Assembly (NCBI GenBank): GCA_958403605.1
Contig: CATXYA010000046.1
Coordinates: 1-8,574 of the forward strand
DNA length: 8,574 nucleotides
Origin: an uncultured Oscillospiraceae bacterium
GTDB taxonomy: Bacteria > Bacillota > Clostridia > Oscillospirales > Ruminococcaceae
Direction: 5' to 3'
The notes beneath the pieces are model-generated. The model was not told the origin of the DNA. It did no database searches and worked only from the letters and a program-made list of their open reading frames with translations. The stretch's first letter is position 1. The number at the start of each line of letters is the position of its first letter. Made by a program: the position numbers and the translations under genes. Positions 6,555-8,574 of the stretch are shown here, piece by piece.

Positions 6555-6818
6555 CTACAAAGTGTCCGTTTTAAAACTTTCCACGGCCAATCGCCCAATT
6601 TTATCGATCAATTCTTCTAATTGTTCGCCATAAGGTGTCGGCGTATCATTTTCCCGCAGCCCGGCTTCGATAAACTCATCGCAGATCACGCTTCTCATCG
6701 AATCATACTGGTCTGCCGTAAGCTGCCGTTCCTCTTTTATGAAAGCACAGAGGGATGGAGCGCGTTTGGACAGAACCTCGCCCAGCAATAACTGCCAGCG
6801 CAAAGAGAGTTTTTCCAT
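6555..6818 (-). CDS. Small acidic hypothetical protein in AT-rich block
   Basis: An 87-residue, acidic, mainly helical protein of unknown function: MEKLSLRWQLLLGEVL at the start, then KEERQLTADQYDSMRSVICDEF and an acidic EQLEELIDKIGRL helix near the C-terminus. There is no signal peptide or metal motif. The ATG at 6818 is preferred to the one at 6833 because GAGGGGG lies six bases before it, whereas nothing precedes the upper ATG. It is the first gene of a probable two-gene operon with the 6013-6534 gene; no clear promoter was found in the 80 bases above it. The pair sits between copies B and C of the 28-nt repeat, which with the AT-rich composition suggests transfer. Confidence 0.72.
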   Translation of the reverse strand: MEKLSLRWQLLLGEVLSKRAPSLCAFIKEERQLTADQYDSMRSVICDEFIEAGLRENDTPTPYGEQLEELIDKIGRLAVESFKTDTL

Positions 6819-6902
6819 TCCCTTCCCCCTCATTTCAAAGAAGAAAAGTCTTTTGCTGAGATAAATTTCTTGCCAAAGGTGGGCCGCTTGACTTCTCTGC
6901 GG

Positions 6903-6930
6903 GCGGAACGCCGGGGACGGCGTTCCCTAC
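6903..6930 (+). repeat. 28-nt palindromic repeat, copy C
   Basis: Identical to copy B and in the same orientation, followed by GGGCCTG. It lies 50 bp downstream of the GNAT gene at 6981 and 84 bp upstream of the start of the AT-rich gene pair. Its strong stem might also help end or protect the GNAT transcript. Confidence 0.85.
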
Positions 6931-6980
6931 GGGCCTGATGCAGGAAATTCCATGGGTAACAATTTTCCAGTGCTTCCCTC

Positions 6981-7505
6981 TCACAGCGCCTTGGCAAACA
7001 GGATCAAATGATGGTTTTCGCCGTAGGCGTTGGGGGAGATACCGATCACCCGGAAGCCGTATTCCAAAAGCCAGTGATAATCCACCCGGTCGGTCTTCAA
7101 ATTTTGGATGGCCTGGGGAATATCGTCCAGGGGCAGGCCGTCGCAGGTGAAATCGACCGAGCTCATCCCGGTGCGCAGGGTCGTATACCCTTTCTCTTTG
7201 GCGTATTCCGCCGCTTTGTCAAACAGCGGCTTTAGCTTGTGTTCCAGTTGAAAGACGCCGCCGTCGTTGTAGCCGCAGCACTCCAATTCCAAGGACAAAT
7301 AGCCTTTCAGCTCCCGGAACAACGTCCAGCCGACAGGCTTGCCCGCTTCGTCCGCCAAGACCCAGCCCACGGTGCCGATGCTTTCTTCGATCTCCGTCAG
7401 CTGGCGGAAGGCGTCCTCTTCGCTCGGCCACCACTCCGGCTTCATCCCGTACATCAGCTGCGCCACTTCTCCCGCATTGTTTGCGGCCAGTTCTTCGATC
7501 TGCAT
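6981..7505 (-). CDS. GNAT-like N-acetyltransferase
   Basis: A 174-residue protein with an acetyltransferase-like order of elements: a first strand/helix with MYGMKPEWWPSEEDAFRQL (18-36), paired strands GWVLADEAGKPVGWTLF (47-63) and GYLSLELECCGYND (68-81), a helix LKPLFDKAAEYAKEKGY (91-107), and a motif-B-like ending DYHWLLEYGFRVIGISPNAYGENHHLILFAKAL in parts (142-174). The usual R/QxxGxG/A acetyl-CoA loop is not evident (GYNDGGVFQLEHKL stands there), so catalysis is less certain than family likeness. The ATG at 7505 follows GGAAGGAG by five bases; the ATG at 7529 has no such site and the longer frame overlaps the upstream gene. It lies 29 bp after the small membrane protein gene, with which it probably forms an operon. 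Confidence 0.8.
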   Translation of the reverse strand: MQIEELAANNAGEVAQLMYGMKPEWWPSEEDAFRQLTEIEESIGTVGWVLADEAGKPVGWTLFRELKGYLSLELECCGYNDGGVFQLEHKLKPLFDKAAEYAKEKGYTTLRTGMSSVDFTCDGLPLDDIPQAIQNLKTDRVDYHWLLEYGFRVIGISPNAYGENHHLILFAKAL

Positions 7506-7534
7506 AGTTTCTCCTTCCAAAAATTTCATCCAGA

Positions 7535-7771
7535 TCACTGTTTCCGCTGCTTTTTCAGTCCCGCCGCCAGCAGCCACGCGCTCAACGCCGCGAACAACAA
7601 CAGCACCGCGCCCTTGCCCGGATATCCCTGCCCAAGAAGGACGGCTGCGTAAAGGACGAAGCCCAGCAGGGCAAGCGTCATCAACGCCATATAAAGCGCC
7701 GTTTTGCGTTCATAGACGCGGTGCAGCATCTGCTCCAGCAGCCCCGCCACAAAATCACCGATGAGATCCAT
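7535..7771 (-). CDS. Small membrane protein with two transmembrane helices
   Basis: A 78-residue protein of unknown function. An amphipathic N-terminal part (MDLIGDFVAGLLEQMLHRVYER) is followed by two hydrophobic helices, about residues 27-48 and 53-73, joined by the short turn GQGYPGKG, and a basic tail KKQRKQ. This gives a likely hairpin with both ends in the cytosol. The ATG at 7771 is preferred to the GTG at 7780 because GAGGTGA lies just before it. A good promoter lies upstream (7810-7838), and the GNAT-like gene follows after 29 bp. I cannot assign it to a named family. Confidence 0.75.
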   Translation of the reverse strand: MDLIGDFVAGLLEQMLHRVYERKTALYMALMTLALLGFVLYAAVLLGQGYPGKGAVLLLFAALSAWLLAAGLKKQRKQ

Positions 7772-7809
7772 CTTTTTCACCTCGCGGTCAAACTTTTACT
7801 CTTATTTTC

Positions 7810-7838
7810 ATTATAGCAACCTTTTTCTTCGGGAACAA
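7810..7838 (-). promoter_or_regulatory. Extended -10 promoter for the membrane protein/GNAT operon
   Basis: TGC-TATAAT with the -10 box at 7815-7810 and a weak -35 box TTGTTC (7838-7833) 17 bp upstream. It lies between the permease stop codon and the small membrane protein gene, so these are separate transcription units. Confidence 0.65.
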
Positions 7839-7845
7839 CCCCAAT

Positions 7846-8505
7846 TCAGCTCCAGCTTTTGCGGTGGTAGCACAAAGCCCCCAGAAAAACACAGGCCAAC
7901 AGCACCCCCGCCAGCACCAGCACGCTGGCGCGGTACTCGGCGAAAGGCGCGCCGCGGAACGTGCCCTGCAGGACGTTGACCGCGTGGGTCAACGGCAGAA
8001 AGGCCGAGACGCGCTTGATGCTTTCCGGAAACAGCTCCTTCGGCATCGTCGCGCCGGAGAGGAAGATCATCACAAAATAGGAGACATAGCACAGCAGGTT
8101 GCTGATCTTGACGCTGGGCGCCACGGCGGTGAAGAAGAAGCCCAGGGCGAAAATGGCCCCAATGGAGAGCAGCAGCGCGCCCGCGATAGCCCACGCGCTG
8201 CCTGTGACGCGGATGTGGTACAGCCCTTTGCCCACGAGGAACAGCAGGGCGAAGCCCGCCAGCGTCATCCCGAAATTGAGCACCGCCTGGGCCGCGATGA
8301 CGATCCCCTTCCCCGCGGGTGTGGCGTCAAACCGCTTATAGATGTTATTTTCCTTATATCCCGCCAGCGTCAGGGGGAATGCCATCAGGCCTGTTACGCC
8401 GATGATCATGGCCGCATAGGCGGGCACCGAGGCATCCATGGTGCCCAAACCGCCAAAATAGGGCGTGGGCTCGTTGCCGTAAATACTGCCGTATAACAGC
8501 AGCAT
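7846..8505 (-). CDS. ABC-2 type transporter permease, N-terminus interrupted
   Basis: A 219-residue readable part of a membrane permease of the ABC-2 export type, which normally works with an ATPase subunit to export drugs, lipids or polymers. Helices are at about residues 28-48, 68-91, 103-127, 133-150 and 194-213. Family marks are the opening LLYGSIYGN, NIYKRFDATPAGKG after the second helix, FLSGATMPKELFP (148-160), and LPLTHAVNVLQGTFRG (170-184). The first helix normally lies just upstream; its sequence is present in frame but preceded by TGA at 8553-8551. The ATG at 8505 has no ribosome binding site, so it is only the first ATG after the stop and not a convincing start. The ATPase partner is probably beyond the window. 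The gene may be a pseudogene. Confidence 0.85.
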   Translation of the reverse strand: MLLLYGSIYGNEPTPYFGGLGTMDASVPAYAAMIIGVTGLMAFPLTLAGYKENNIYKRFDATPAGKGIVIAAQAVLNFGMTLAGFALLFLVGKGLYHIRVTGSAWAIAGALLLSIGAIFALGFFFTAVAPSVKISNLLCYVSYFVMIFLSGATMPKELFPESIKRVSAFLPLTHAVNVLQGTFRGAPFAEYRASVLVLAGVLLACVFLGALCYHRKSWS

Positions 8506-8574
8506 CAGTACCGGGAAGGCGAAGGTGAAAAAGAAGCTGAAGAAACTGCCTCAGAGCTGTTTCCGGAGGATGAA
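8506..8574 (-). other. In-frame upstream part of the permease with a premature TGA
   Basis: Read on the minus strand in the permease frame this gives FILRKQL, stop (TGA, 8553-8551), then GSFFSFFFTFAFPVL running straight into MLLLYGSIYGN. The residues after the stop are the usual first transmembrane helix of ABC-2 permeases, and those before it look like the basic cytosolic start, so homology appears to cross the stop. The true start lies beyond the window edge. Confidence 0.65.

Noticed and set aside
5581..6930. A CRISPR array made from the three 28-nt repeats
   Set aside because: The copies are in mixed orientation, the gaps are very unequal (about 150 and 1,117 bp), one gap contains genes, and no cas gene is present.
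8551..8553. TGA read as Trp, Gly or selenocysteine
   Set aside because: TGA is the natural stop of at least the HMA, two acetyltransferase, small membrane protein and permease genes here, and the position is next to a basic cytosolic segment with no nearby sign of a selenocysteine hairpin that I could identify.

Overview
The window looks like chromosome from a GC-rich, low-GC-type Gram-positive (Bacillota, probably a gut Clostridia/Oscillospiraceae-like lineage). The reasons are strong AAAGGAGG-type ribosome binding sites, consensus TTGACA/TATAAT promoters, a yjdF riboswitch with its DUF2992 gene, a CadA-like metal pump, a desulfoferrodoxin-type regulator and hairpin-rich intergenic repeats. 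Most genes are GC-rich; one block around 5.9-6.9 kb is clearly AT-rich. The genus is inference only.

Layout. Positions 1-125 hold a cluster of hairpin repeats. On the minus strand follow a RimJ/RimL-like GNAT acetyltransferase (126-650) and yjdF (708-1127). yjdF has a sigma-A promoter whose start point coincides with the first stem of a yjdF-class riboswitch, followed by a stem that can hide the ribosome binding site. A second, two-part GNAT protein lies at 1302-2069.

The centre is a metal-resistance locus. A two-gene minus-strand operon encodes a free heavy-metal-associated (HMA) domain protein (4038-4256) and a P1B-2 Zn/Cd/Pb-exporting ATPase without its own HMA domain (2146-4005). A divergent ArsR/SmtB repressor (4454-4807) carries the alpha-5 zinc site. 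Two copies of the operator TTGARC-N4-GYTCAA cover the pump promoter, one inside the -35/-10 spacer and one just after the start point. The arsR promoter lies outside them.

Next on the plus strand is an XRE-type DNA-binding domain fused to a desulfoferrodoxin-like (Dx-SOR) domain (4929-5519). All nine iron ligands are present, but the catalytic Glu-Lys pair of superoxide reductase is not. A strong internal ribosome binding site and in-frame ATG sit exactly at the domain junction, so a free Dx-SOR-like protein may also be made.

From 5.5 to 7.0 kb, three identical 28-nt palindromic repeats surround an AT-rich pair of unrecognised genes (6013-6534, 6555-6818), which look transferred. A third GNAT-like gene and a small two-helix membrane protein form a short operon (6981-7771). 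The right edge holds an ABC-2 type permease whose first membrane helix is preceded by an in-frame TGA, so the gene is probably broken or carries a sequence error.
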